A stretch of DNA of 64,000 nt from positions 62,001 to 126,000 of the forward strand of contig DLMH01000020.1 of NCBI GenBank assembly GCA_002478115.1. The letters are read 5' to 3'. Origin of the DNA: Candidatus Acidiferrum typicum (GTDB lineage Bacteria > Acidobacteriota > Terriglobia > Acidiferrales > UBA7541). Made by a program: the position numbers and the translations under genes. Below, piece by piece: positions 9,037-17,048 of the stretch; within the stretch, counting starts at the first letter, position 1, and every line of letters begins with the position of its first letter. The notes beneath the pieces are model-generated. The model saw only the letters and a list, made by a program, of their open reading frames with translations. It was not told where the DNA came from and made no database searches.

Positions 9037-10814
9037 CGGATTTGTAGATTCAAGGAGATCAGCCCGGAAACAGGGCCGCCAAGCGCAATCGTAGACTCGC
9101 TGGACAAGGATTCGCGAAGCACCTGTACCGTACCCGGCGCGGGACGCCCGTCAATCATGTTGATTTGCGACAGCGGCACATTCGGCAATTCCTTGTCGTC
9201 CCACACCAGCGTCGGCGCCGGCACAAAGAGCCCCACATACAGTCGGTCATTGCGCCGTTCGCGATTCATCAGCGTGATCAATTGATCGAGCCCTTCCGGC
9301 CCCGCCGCGCCGGACATGCCGGGAAAATTAAATCCGCGCGACGCGCGATTCATCCAGTCCGCATCGCTCACCAGCACCCGCAGCGTCGTGCCCCGCGCAA
9401 TCTGGTCCGGCACATGCACGGTGGTTTCTTCGATGCGTGCCGGCCCGCGATATGGCTGCAATAGCACGCGAACTTTCAGATTGTCCCCCGGCGCCGCTTC
9501 GCCCTTTTCCAGCCACGCGCTGTCAATCGTGTACGACTTCCGCCCCGGCTGGCTTTCCACGCGCAGCGTAATGTGCTCCACCGAAGGAATCTCGTAATTG
9601 TTGTTGAAGAGCCGCCCGAACATGCTCTGCACCACCAGCGCGATCGGCAGGCTGTCCGGCATCAGCGAATCGCCCGGCGCAAACGTATTCTCCACCTGCA
9701 CCGGCACGTGCCCCTGCAAGCGGATTTCGCCCGTCAGCCGCAGCGTCGTTCCCTCACCATACAGCGAATTCTGGCTGATTCCGTTGAACGTCGTCAGCGC
9801 CACCAGCAGCGGCGTCAGCTTCGGATGATTCACCAGCTCAAAGTGCAATTTCTTCTCGGTGCTTCCCATCACGAACGTCAAATCCAGCGGAATCATCGCC
9901 GGCGTCGCGCCCAGCTTTCCCGTCACCGCCGTCAGGTGATCTCCCGTAATCGTCCCGATCGGCCCGCCCACATTCACAATCTTCGTGGACACCAGATCCG
10001 ACGATAAGGTCGTCACCACGCGGCTCCGCGCCATCGGCATCTGAACCTCGCCCAGGTTCATGAACGGGTGCCCGCAGAGAAACACCCGGTCGCCCTGCAC
10101 CGCGGTCACTGTGCACGCCGCATTGATGGACGCATCGCCCTGCACCAGCACCATTCCCGCCATGTCTCCCGGCGCCAGGTGCGCATCCTCCGGCCGCGCC
10201 TCGGCCGTGCCGCCCTGTGCCGCCACAAATCCATAACTCTGCAGTTGCGGCGCAAACTGCTGCAGCGCCGCCGGCTGAAATCCAGAAAACACCAGCGGCG
10301 TCTCGATGGGTTCCAGCGACGATCCGCTCGGCAGCGTGTTGCGCGCCAGCGCGTCGTTCGGAAGCGAAAACTGCTGCGGGCTTGCTTGCGCCGCGGCGCT
10401 TTCGATCGGCGGCCGAAGCACATCTTCTATCGGCGTCACGCCTGCGATCGCTTCCTTGGTGAAAATCCCCAGCTTTTGCGACAGCGCCCCTGCCAGCTTT
10501 CCCTCCAGATAGACCGGACTCCCGCTCATCCCGGCCACCACGCCGGTATGTTCCACCTTCGGCCCCTTCAGTTGCACCAGAATCATTGACTGCTTCGGCC
10601 CCAGAAAATTTGGCAGCACCCCAAGCACTTCCAGGTCAAACTTCTCGATCTGATCGCCCGCGAAAATCGTGTAGGCATACCCCTGCATCCCCGCGCGGAC
10701 CTGGGATAACGGCATGATTTCGGTGGATTCTTGGGGAGCAGCCGCAGCGGCAAGGCCGCCGAAAAGGAGGGCCGTCATAAGCAACTCTGCTAACCGCTGG
10801 AAAAATCTAACCAT
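9033..10814 (-). CDS. SpoIVB-type peptidase S55 domain protein
   Basis: This 593-residue protein starts with a signal or anchor segment (LMTALLFGGLAAAAA). The S55 domain follows (about 25-270) with the nucleophile Ser in GVVAGMSGSPVY near residue 100 and a VFLCGHPFMNLG segment near 245, as in SpoIVB-like peptidases. The remaining 300 residues are beta-rich and unassigned. In Bacillus, SpoIVB is a secreted serine peptidase that triggers a membrane sigma-factor pathway. This organism shows no sporulation genes here, so only the catalytic class is transferred. The start is ATG. The gene overlaps the downstream propeller gene by four bases. Confidence 0.85.
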   Translation of the reverse strand: MVRFFQRLAELLMTALLFGGLAAAAAPQESTEIMPLSQVRAGMQGYAYTIFAGDQIEKFDLEVLGVLPNFLGPKQSMILVQLKGPKVEHTGVVAGMSGSPVYLEGKLAGALSQKLGIFTKEAIAGVTPIEDVLRPPIESAAAQASPQQFSLPNDALARNTLPSGSSLEPIETPLVFSGFQPAALQQFAPQLQSYGFVAAQGGTAEARPEDAHLAPGDMAGMVLVQGDASINAACTVTAVQGDRVFLCGHPFMNLGEVQMPMARSRVVTTLSSDLVSTKIVNVGGPIGTITGDHLTAVTGKLGATPAMIPLDLTFVMGSTEKKLHFELVNHPKLTPLLVALTTFNGISQNSLYGEGTTLRLTGEIRLQGHVPVQVENTFAPGDSLMPDSLPIALVVQSMFGRLFNNNYEIPSVEHITLRVESQPGRKSYTIDSAWLEKGEAAPGDNLKVRVLLQPYRGPARIEETTVHVPDQIARGTTLRVLVSDADWMNRASRGFNFPGMSGAAGPEGLDQLITLMNRERRNDRLYVGLFVPAPTLVWDDKELPNVPLSQINMIDGRPAPGTVQVLRESLSSESTIALGGPVSGLISLNLQIR

Positions 10815-11001
10815 AATAAAGATAGACGTGACCCCCGTGGTGCAGGATGCATGATACTGGCTGGGGAGGGGGTACGCAATTGAACCGCCAGAGTGGCCGG
10901 GCTAGCCGCAAAGGCTTAGCCTTCCTAGGACTCGCCTTCGCCCTTCTTGCGGTATCCCACTTCAACGCGATATTGTGTTGAGTCAAACCTGAGGAGGCAC
11001 C

Positions 11002-11247
11002 ATGGCAGAACCCACCAAAGAAGAATTGCTGGCGCGCATCGCCGAACTCGAAAAACAGACCGCAGGCCACAAAAAGGGCGCGCTCGAATTCCGTGTCGGC
11101 GAAAAGGGCGGCGTCAGCGTCTACGGCCTCGGCCGTTTCCCCGTCACGCTCTACTACGAGCAGTGGGTCCGCCTACTCGATGCCTCCAAGGACCTCCACG
11201 CCTTCCTCGAGGAAAACAAGCACCGCCTCAAGCTCAAGGATCAGTAG
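11002..11247 (+). CDS. Small conserved protein with N-terminal coiled coil
   Basis: This 81-residue protein has a very good ribosome-binding site (GAGGAG five bases before the ATG). Residues 1-25 (KEELLARIAELEKQTAG) form a short charged coiled coil. The rest (EFRVGEKGGVSVYGLGRF, then VTLYYEQWVRLLD) looks like a compact alpha/beta domain. I do not recognise a named family and assign no function. The even codon use and strong start signal make it a real gene. Confidence 0.75.
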   Translation: MAEPTKEELLARIAELEKQTAGHKKGALEFRVGEKGGVSVYGLGRFPVTLYYEQWVRLLDASKDLHAFLEENKHRLKLKDQ

Positions 11248-11274
11248 GTCGCCGGCTGCTGCGCCGGCCATCCC

Positions 11275-12234
11275 ATGATTCGTATCCATCCCATGCTGAT
11301 TGCAACGATTCCGCTTTCGGCAGGCCTGTTCATGTTTGGTTTATGGTTGGGCCGCAGATCATCCTCCCTTGTATTTAGGACACTGCTGACCTTGTTCGGA
11401 GTAGTTCTTGCCATTCCGGGTCTGCTTTATGTCTTCTACTACGCGCATTGGTTTGACTCCGCTGCCTGGTTCATCACGCTGCGTATCGCCCCCTATTCAG
11501 AGCTATTGGCTGCGGGCATGGGTTTCTTGGCGGGTGTGATTCAATCTTTCTTCAAACCTCGGAGCTTTACGGCCAAACTTGTCATGCCTGGCATACTCCT
11601 GGCCGCCGTTTTCATCCCGTATCTCAAATCCTTCTTGGATCCCGTGGACCTCCGTCACTTGCATACAAATTGTCAGGGCGAATCATGCATTCAGAGCACC
11701 CCGTCAACTTGCGGCCCCTCCAGCGCTGCGTCCCTGCTAATAAACTATGGTGTGGTGACCTCTGAGCGGGACCTGGCGCGTGATTCCTTCACCTCGAACA
11801 GCGGAAGCGAAATCTGGAATCTCGCCCGTGCTCTTCAGAAGCGCGGTTTTCTTACGCGTATTGAGATTCAATCGCCCAATGCAATTTCCCCACCGGGCTC
11901 ATCGATTGCCGGAGTCCTTCTACCAGGCGGTGCAGGTCATTTCATCGCCATCTTGGACCGCAGGGATGATGACTTTGTTGTGATGGATCCTCTTAAAGGG
12001 CTAATCGCGACGTCCGGTTGGGGATTGCGGCAGACCTACAAATTCACGGGCTTTTTTCTTTTAGTCCGTCCATTCCCTCGCGAGCCGTGGCAACTTCTCC
12101 ACAGCAAGTCGTCGAACACTTTGTCACCCGCGAAATGTCCGGCGAGCGATTCACGCCCGAAGGCTGGCGGCGTGTCAGCGCTTGCTTCATTCACCCGGAT
12201 GTGCCCCCTGTTCGCCCGAACGTATACGTCATGA
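11275..12234 (+). CDS. Membrane-anchored C39-like cysteine peptidase
   Basis: Four hydrophobic segments lie in residues 1-120 (for example LIATIPLSAGLFMFGLWLG and LVMPGILLAAVFIPYL). A papain-like C39 domain follows with the catalytic Cys in STCGPSSAASLL (near 145), His in GAGHFIAI (near 222) and Asp in VMDPLKG. C39 domains cleave double-Gly leader peptides or related substrates. There is no ABC transporter here, so this is a free-standing member. The domain ends near residue 263 (FFLLVRP). The last 55 residues overlap, in another frame, the better conserved coding sequence that begins near 12087, so they may be spurious or produced by a frameshift. Confidence 0.7.
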   Translation: MIRIHPMLIATIPLSAGLFMFGLWLGRRSSSLVFRTLLTLFGVVLAIPGLLYVFYYAHWFDSAAWFITLRIAPYSELLAAGMGFLAGVIQSFFKPRSFTAKLVMPGILLAAVFIPYLKSFLDPVDLRHLHTNCQGESCIQSTPSTCGPSSAASLLINYGVVTSERDLARDSFTSNSGSEIWNLARALQKRGFLTRIEIQSPNAISPPGSSIAGVLLPGGAGHFIAILDRRDDDFVVMDPLKGLIATSGWGLRQTYKFTGFFLLVRPFPREPWQLLHSKSSNTLSPAKCPASDSRPKAGGVSALASFTRMCPLFARTYTS

Positions 12235-12602
12235 TCAGCGATTATTCGGTTTGGCCGCCGTTTTTCCGCGATGGGAAGGCCGAGGTGATCGTAGGAAACT
12301 ATCACGCTGGCAACATTGACCCTGCACTGCGCTACATTCCGCCCGATCCCAAGGAATATAAGAGCGGTTTTGAATACAAACTGGATTTTGTCCAGAACGA
12401 TCGGAATTCCGTCCCCTGCGAGCAGGGCAATATTTCAGACGGCGGCACCCCTCGTTGGCAAACTGAAAGCGCGCCCTGGCTTCTTCTGGATGTTCCCAGC
12501 GCCATTCGTTACGTTTCCGCAAAACGCGCCCAGACGAGTGACCCGGCAATCATCAAGAGCGCGGACCAGACACTGTCTCATTTGAGAGCAATGCGTAACT
12601 GA
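12087..12602 (+). CDS. Hypothetical protein overlapping the C39 peptidase gene
   Basis: The reading frame from a GTG at 12087 (alternative TTG at 12018) gives 171 residues with protein-like composition, including FTPEGWRRVSACF, YVMISDYSVWPPFF and a Trp/Pro-rich tail. No family is recognised with confidence. It overlaps the end of the C39 gene by at least 148 bases in a different frame, and no good ribosome-binding site precedes it. Either the two genes overlap naturally, or one indel near the T-rich tract at 12051-12062 has split a single longer protein. The absence of a signal peptide of its own favours the second reading slightly. Confidence 0.5.
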   Translation: MATSPQQVVEHFVTREMSGERFTPEGWRRVSACFIHPDVPPVRPNVYVMISDYSVWPPFFRDGKAEVIVGNYHAGNIDPALRYIPPDPKEYKSGFEYKLDFVQNDRNSVPCEQGNISDGGTPRWQTESAPWLLLDVPSAIRYVSAKRAQTSDPAIIKSADQTLSHLRAMRN

Positions 12603-12630
12603 AGCGGATTTAGGGGAATGTTCCCGACAA

Positions 12631-12909
12631 TTATCGCGTCGAAGCGATCGACTTCGCCGTCGTCGCTTGTCCGTGCGCCACACCCTGCACAGATTCTTTC
12701 TCCTGCGACTTCGTCTCGTCTACTTTCGTTTCCGGCGCTATCGCAGAATTCGTTCCCTGCGTTTCTTGCCCCGCCTGTGGGGAAGTGCCGTTGACTACCG
12801 GCGCACGGTGATTCGGAATCGCGGCCAGCAATACACCAACCAGAAACAGCGCACCAACGCCAATGGCGAGTTTCGTGACCAACTGCAGCAACGTACGACG
12901 GCTAAACAT
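12631..12909 (-). CDS. Small single-pass membrane protein
   Basis: A 92-residue ORF starts at an ATG at 12907-12909, preceded by GGAG seven bases upstream. Residues 1-32 hold a basic start and one transmembrane helix (LAIGVGALFLVGVLLAAI). The remainder is a low-complexity polar tail rich in Thr, Gln, Glu and Lys. No family is recognised. The start signal and the membrane topology support a real gene, but the tail gives little evidence, so confidence is moderate. Confidence 0.45.
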   Translation of the reverse strand: MFSRRTLLQLVTKLAIGVGALFLVGVLLAAIPNHRAPVVNGTSPQAGQETQGTNSAIAPETKVDETKSQEKESVQGVAHGQATTAKSIASTR

Positions 12910-13342
12910 GGCTTCTCCAAATTCAAGCGCGATGCGCAATTTGTTCTATTCCATGATACGAATCGCCCAACCAAATTGTTTGCCCCATTTCCCATCGCGT
13001 TCCCCAACAAGACTGTCCCCCCGTACAGGCAATCCCCACTCCCTGTAGCTCAGGCCTTCAGGCCTGAGGCTTTTTCTTGGGTTGTCTTGCCCCGTAGATT
13101 CTCACTTCAAATTCAAGTGGCATGTGCGGCTAGAGCTGTTGCCAGGGTCCTGCAGCCAACCCTTTTGGAGTGCGGCGGCTTGCCGCCGCCTTTACGACGT
13201 AATGAGCCCCGCGAAAGTATCTTTCTCCACAAGGGCCGACCTTTTAAGCGGACGCCTTCGCCTTTCCGCCCCACCGCGCGAACCTCCGCGCCCCCACGGC
13301 CACAAATCTCCCCGTGCTAAACTGAATCCAGGACACTGCATC
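12910..13342. other. Gene-free stretch with palindromic repeat
   Basis: About 430 bases between the small membrane protein and aroA. It holds CTCAGGCCTTCAGGCCTGAG at 13049-13068, followed by GCTTTTTC and preceded by TGTAG, as in the hairpins described at 20365, 22861 and 27113. A GC-rich inverted block GGCGGCTTGCCGCC follows near 13175. I see no supported gene; ORFs upstream of the GTG at 13343 have no conserved content. Confidence 0.6.
13049..13076 (+). repeat. CTTCAG-centred hairpin with T-run
   Basis: A perfect 20-base palindrome-type stem (CTCAGGCCT, loop TC, AGGCCTGAG) followed by GCTTTTTC, so it could act as a terminator on the plus strand. The flanking TGTAG and TTCTTGGGTT are shared with other copies, so it is primarily a dispersed repeat. 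Confidence 0.6.
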
Positions 13343-14653
13343 GTGAAAAAAGAGACCATTCATCCCGCCAAGGCCCTCACCGGCACCCTCGAACTTCCCG
13401 GCGACAAATCCATTTCCCATCGCTACGCCATGCTCGCCGCTCTTGCCGAAGGCGCCAGCGAACTCCGCCACTTTGCTGCTGCTCGCGATTGCCACAGCAC
13501 GCTCGGCTGCATGAAGTCGCTCGGCGCGGATGTGAAAGTGGACGGTAGCACCGTCAAGATTACGGGCCGCGGCCTCCGCGGCCTGAAAAGCTCTTGGCGC
13601 ACCCTCGACGCGGAAAACTCCGGCACCACCATCCGCCTGCTCTCCGGAATCCTCAGCGGGCAGGACTTCACCACCAGGATTACCGGCGATGCCTCGCTCC
13701 AGAAGCGCCCCATGAAGCGCGTCGTTACCCCGCTCCTCCAGATGGGCGCGGAAATTCAAGCGCGCGATGGCAATTTCCCGCCGCTCGAGATTCGCGGCGG
13801 CCATCTGCACGGCATCCACTACGACATGCCCATGGCCAGCGCCCAGGTGAAATCGGCCGTGCTCCTCGCCGGCCTCTACGCCAGCGGCGAAACGCTGGTT
13901 ACGGAGCCCGCGAAGACGCGCGATCATAGCGAACTGGCGCTAGAACTCTTCGGCGCGCGCGTCGAAAAGCGCGGCCGCACTGTCGCCATTCAAGGCATGG
14001 CGGACGGCCCCGGCAAGGGCGCGTTGCAACCCAAGTCCCTTGATGTGCCGGGAGATATCTCCTCGGCCGTCTTCTTCATCGCCGCCGCGTCGCTGCTGCC
14101 CGAATCGAATCTGTTCATCGCCAATGTGGGCTTGAATCCCACCCGTTCTGCCATTCTCGATTTCTTCCAAGCCATGGGCGCTTCGCTCACCGTCCTCAAT
14201 CTGCAAAGCGCTCAAGGCGAACTGGTCGGCGATTTGAGCGTCAAAGGCGCGCCCCTCAAAGGCGGCCACATTTTCGGTGAACTCGTGCCCCTGCTGATTG
14301 ACGAGTTGCCCATGCTCGCCGCTCTCGGACCGTTCACCGAGGAAGGCATCGAGATTCGCGACGCTGCCGAGTTGCGCTTGAAGGAAAGCGACCGCATCGC
14401 CGCTCTCGCCGAAAATCTTCGGAAAATGGGCGCCAAGGTCGAAGAACTCCCCGATGGTTTGCGAGTGGAAGGCCGCCACTCCGGCAGAGTGCATGGCGCG
14501 GAAATCGCGCCGCGTGGCGATCATCGCATCGCCATGGCCTTCGCCGTTGCCGGCCTGGCCGCCGAAGGCGACACCGTGATCCACGATGCTGACTGTGCCG
14601 CTGTCTCCTATCCTCAATTCTTCGATGAATTGCGCCGCCTCGCCGGCGCGTAA
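13343..14653 (+). CDS. aroA: 3-phosphoshikimate 1-carboxyvinyltransferase (EPSP synthase)
   Basis: EPSP synthase joins shikimate-3-phosphate and phosphoenolpyruvate in the shikimate pathway to aromatic amino acids. From the GTG at 13343 the protein has 436 residues, the usual length. The motifs appear in order: LPGDKSISHRYAML, ENSGTTIRLLSGIL, QKRPMKRVV, DISSAVFFIAAA, ELPMLAALG, LRLKESDRIAAL and DHRIAMAFAVAG. The GTG is chosen because the upstream in-frame 87 codons show no homology and include repeat DNA; AGGA lies about ten bases before it. It appears to be transcribed alone. Confidence 0.95.
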   Translation: MKKETIHPAKALTGTLELPGDKSISHRYAMLAALAEGASELRHFAAARDCHSTLGCMKSLGADVKVDGSTVKITGRGLRGLKSSWRTLDAENSGTTIRLLSGILSGQDFTTRITGDASLQKRPMKRVVTPLLQMGAEIQARDGNFPPLEIRGGHLHGIHYDMPMASAQVKSAVLLAGLYASGETLVTEPAKTRDHSELALELFGARVEKRGRTVAIQGMADGPGKGALQPKSLDVPGDISSAVFFIAAASLLPESNLFIANVGLNPTRSAILDFFQAMGASLTVLNLQSAQGELVGDLSVKGAPLKGGHIFGELVPLLIDELPMLAALGPFTEEGIEIRDAAELRLKESDRIAALAENLRKMGAKVEELPDGLRVEGRHSGRVHGAEIAPRGDHRIAMAFAVAGLAAEGDTVIHDADCAAVSYPQFFDELRRLAGA

Positions 14654-14680
14654 CTGTTGGATGTGCCAGCGCGGCAGTCG

Positions 14681-14708
14681 GATATCAGATATCAGTTATC
14701 AGCTATCA
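14681..14708 (+). repeat. Heptamer array, left arm of inverted pair
   Basis: Four tandem heptamers: GATATCA, GATATCA, GTTATCA, GCTATCA. On the other strand they read TGATAGC, TGATAAC, TGATATC, TGATATC. This is the inverse of the array at 15241-15268, so the two bracket the four-helix-bundle gene as imperfect 28-bp inverted repeats. Confidence 0.85.
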
Positions 14709-14804
14709 GGAACTGACAACAGAATCAGGTTTTGACCTCCCAACGCTCGATATCCATCTAATGTTCATATAATATGTGTGGTTCGTTAACTGGAGGGTGC
14801 CTCC

Positions 14805-15212
14805 ATGCAATCCGTGCGCGAGTTGAAGATCTGGCAGAAGTCGATGGACCTGGTCGAGGCATGCTACAAGTTTTCCGCAACACTCCCTGCCGACGAACGG
14901 TTCGGACTGGTTTCGCAGATTCGCAGGGCGGCTACGTCTGTGCCAGCAAACATAGCCGAGGGCTTCGGCCGATGGAATACGCGCGAGTTTGGGAGATTCC
15001 TGGCAATCTCGTGCGGCTCCCTTCGTGAATTGGAAACTCACGTGATTATTACTCAGCGCCTGGGGTACGTTTCTGAGGCAAAGTCGGGGCCGATTCTTCG
15101 CGCTACCGATGAATTAGCCAGGATGCTGTTTCGCATGCGCGAGAGAGTGACAACCAATATCGGAGTTTCGGAGAGCGCCCACCGGAAGCCACGTGCCAAC
15201 GACCCTCGCTGA
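14805..15212 (+). CDS. Four-helix-bundle protein (S23/IVS family)
   Basis: This 135-residue protein matches the family first found in intervening sequences of 23S rRNA genes. Its signatures are ELKIWQKSMDLVEACYKF in helix 1, FGLVSQIRRAATSVPANIAEG in helix 2 (the most conserved segment) and GSLRELETHVIITQRLGY in helix 3. Start ATG with GGAGGG nearby. The cellular role is unknown; the related Avd protein binds the reverse transcriptase of diversity-generating retroelements. Here it stands alone, outside any rRNA, between inverted arrays of TGATATC-type heptamers, which suggests a mobile cassette. The nearest reverse transcriptase is 10 kb away, so a link is speculative. Confidence 0.85.
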   Translation: MQSVRELKIWQKSMDLVEACYKFSATLPADERFGLVSQIRRAATSVPANIAEGFGRWNTREFGRFLAISCGSLRELETHVIITQRLGYVSEAKSGPILRATDELARMLFRMRERVTTNIGVSESAHRKPRANDPR

Positions 15213-15240
15213 ACCCACGTACGTGCGGCTCCTTGTTTCC

Positions 15241-15293
15241 TGATATCTGATAGCTGATATCTGATATCCGCAACATCCTGATCGCTGATCGCT
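15241..15293 (+). repeat. Heptamer array, right arm of inverted pair
   Basis: Four tandem heptamers TGATATC, TGATAGC, TGATATC, TGATATC at 15241-15268, then after seven bases two more (TGATCGC twice, ending near 15291). Inverse orientation to the array at 14681. Confidence 0.85.
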
Positions 15294-15295
15294 CT

Positions 15296-16720
15296 CTACT
15301 GCTCGGTCGCCGGTGGAATCGGTGTCGCGGGCGGGACAGGCACCGCAGGCCTCGCCGGTGGCGGAATCGCCACGGCCGTTCGCCGCAACGCGATATTCCC
15401 GTAGCTGGTCTTCAGCGTGATCTTTGGTCCGCGCCCGCTGCCGTACTTTCCGGCGAGATGCGAATCGCCCGACTCCGATTTCGTCACCGCCAACCCAGAA
15501 AACTCCGTGCTGATGTCGCAATTCCGGCAATCCGCGGCCACTTCAAAGCTCGAGCTGCCCGGCAGCGATAGCGAGATCTCTCCGGACGAATTGGTAATGC
15601 TCACGTCATCCTTGGGTACCGACGTGAATCGCACGCTGATCGCCGCATTGCGGTTATCGATATTTACCTTGCCACCGGGGTTTTCCACGCTAATCTCATT
15701 GTCCCGCGTGCGCAAACTGAGGTTGCCCGGCGCGTCCACCACATCCAAATTGCCCGATCCCGCCTCCAGATGCCCGGCCAACGCGGACAGCGTCAAATCC
15801 GTTTTCGCGGAAATCATCCGCACGCCCTTGGTCACCCTGTCTGCGCGCACCGGCCCGTAGAAATCGCCGTCAACCGTCAGGCTCCCTGCCGCATTGGTCA
15901 CGTCAATTTCGCCGCCCTTGCCGGACACCTTCACGTCGCCCTTGGTGTCGTTTACCTTGACGTCGCCCTTGCGCATCTCGATCAGCACGTCGCCCACTAT
16001 GTTGCGGATCTCCACATCGCCATTCTGGTCCGTCACTCCAATGTCCGCGGTCATATCCGAAACCGTGACGTCGCCCTTGTCCGTCTTCACCGTCAGTGGC
16101 GATTTCTTCGGCACCGACACTTCCAAATCCACACCGATGCGCGAATCGGACAAGTCATACCCGCTGGGGCGCACTTCGTAGGTATCGCCATTCTTCACGA
16201 CCTCGACGGATACCGGTTTGGCGATCCGGTCGGCTTCTTGCTCGCTCCACGTTTTGACGCCCTTCTTTGCCGACACGCGAATCTGCGCATCATCCGATGA
16301 CCGCACACTGATGTCTCCGCGGCCGTTATGCACGAAAACGTGCGTATTCGCGGGAACCGTCTTCGGCGCAACTTCCACGTTATAGGTATAGTTATCTCCA
16401 CCGTCGTCCAGTATCGCGTCACCAATCTTCTTTTTTCCGTACTCCACGCCCACGACGATCCCCAGCAGCGCCAGCATCCCCACCACCAGCACCACTTCGC
16501 TCCCCGTGATTCCCCCGCCCGTTGCGCCGCCTGTCCGCGCCCCAGCGGTCCGCTCGTACAGTTTCACCGCTCCCCAGAAAATAATGATCAGCGGCCACCA
16601 GTGCCCAAAGAAATTGCGCAGTTCCAGATGTCCGTAAGTGTGAAGCAGAAGGATCACTCCCACGGAGATCAGAACCAGCCCCGAAAATAATCCGCTGCCA
16701 CGCGTCTGGGTGCGAGCCAT
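15296..16720 (-). CDS. DUF4097-type beta-helical protein with N-terminal membrane segments
   Basis: Residues 8-50 form two hydrophobic helices (SGLVLISVGVILLLHTYG and WWPLIIIFWGAVKLY) of the LiaI/LiaF-like type. A third membrane helix near 75 follows. About 350 residues of short repeating beta strands come next (for example VKNGDTYEVRPSG, VTVSDMTADIGVTDQNGDV and GSLTVDGDFYGPVRA), as in DUF4097/adhesin-like proteins. The tail is rich in Pro and Ala. It is the last gene of a five-gene unit that begins with an ECF sigma factor. Proteins of this type often accompany envelope-stress regulators. No enzyme activity is indicated. Confidence 0.8.
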   Translation of the reverse strand: MARTQTRGSGLFSGLVLISVGVILLLHTYGHLELRNFFGHWWPLIIIFWGAVKLYERTAGARTGGATGGGITGSEVVLVVGMLALLGIVVGVEYGKKKIGDAILDDGGDNYTYNVEVAPKTVPANTHVFVHNGRGDISVRSSDDAQIRVSAKKGVKTWSEQEADRIAKPVSVEVVKNGDTYEVRPSGYDLSDSRIGVDLEVSVPKKSPLTVKTDKGDVTVSDMTADIGVTDQNGDVEIRNIVGDVLIEMRKGDVKVNDTKGDVKVSGKGGEIDVTNAAGSLTVDGDFYGPVRADRVTKGVRMISAKTDLTLSALAGHLEAGSGNLDVVDAPGNLSLRTRDNEISVENPGGKVNIDNRNAAISVRFTSVPKDDVSITNSSGEISLSLPGSSSFEVAADCRNCDISTEFSGLAVTKSESGDSHLAGKYGSGRGPKITLKTSYGNIALRRTAVAIPPPARPAVPVPPATPIPPATEQ

Positions 16721-16726
16721 AAGTGA

Positions 16727-17020
16727 TTATTGCCTCTCCGCAGGAGACACCGGCGGGGGAGCGCCTGCTGGCGGTGGTGGTACCCCTGGCACCGCTGTAC
16801 TCGTTTGCGCTTCGATGTGGCCATCCCGCGGCGCGAGTGCCGAGGCCAGGTGCAACAGCCCAATCACCACCAGGATCACCGGCCACGTATTGCCAAAGTC
16901 GAAGTAGCCGCCGTGCAACTGGTGCAGCAGGAAAAGCACACCAACCGTTATCAGGACCGCAGGACCCGTCAGGCTGCGGATCGCGCAGCGTTGGCAATTG
17001 CACCGGACCTGGTTGCTCAT
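16727..17020 (-). CDS. Small LiaI/LiaF-like membrane protein
   Basis: This 97-residue protein starts with a Cys-containing segment (RCNCQRC), then two helices (GPAVLITVGVLFLLHQL and TWPVILVVIGLLHLASAL) spaced as in the LiaF-type membrane domain (DUF5668-like). A Pro-rich tail follows. It lies six bases upstream of the DUF4097-type gene and 28 bases downstream of the zinc-binding membrane protein, so it is part of the same operon. The Cys cluster could bind metal, which is inference. Confidence 0.75.
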   Translation of the reverse strand: MSNQVRCNCQRCAIRSLTGPAVLITVGVLFLLHQLHGGYFDFGNTWPVILVVIGLLHLASALAPRDGHIEAQTSTAVPGVPPPPAGAPPPVSPAERQ

Positions 17021-17048
17021 TGTCCTAACTCCTCTCCGTTCCTGCCCC

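Noticed and set aside
13082-13342. An N-terminal extension of aroA by 87 codons
   Set aside because: It runs through a palindromic repeat block and has no similarity to EPSP synthases; the GTG at 13343 gives the normal length.
14681-15293. CRISPR array suggested by spaced short repeats
   Set aside because: Units are seven bases in direct tandem without spacers of constant length, and no cas genes are present.
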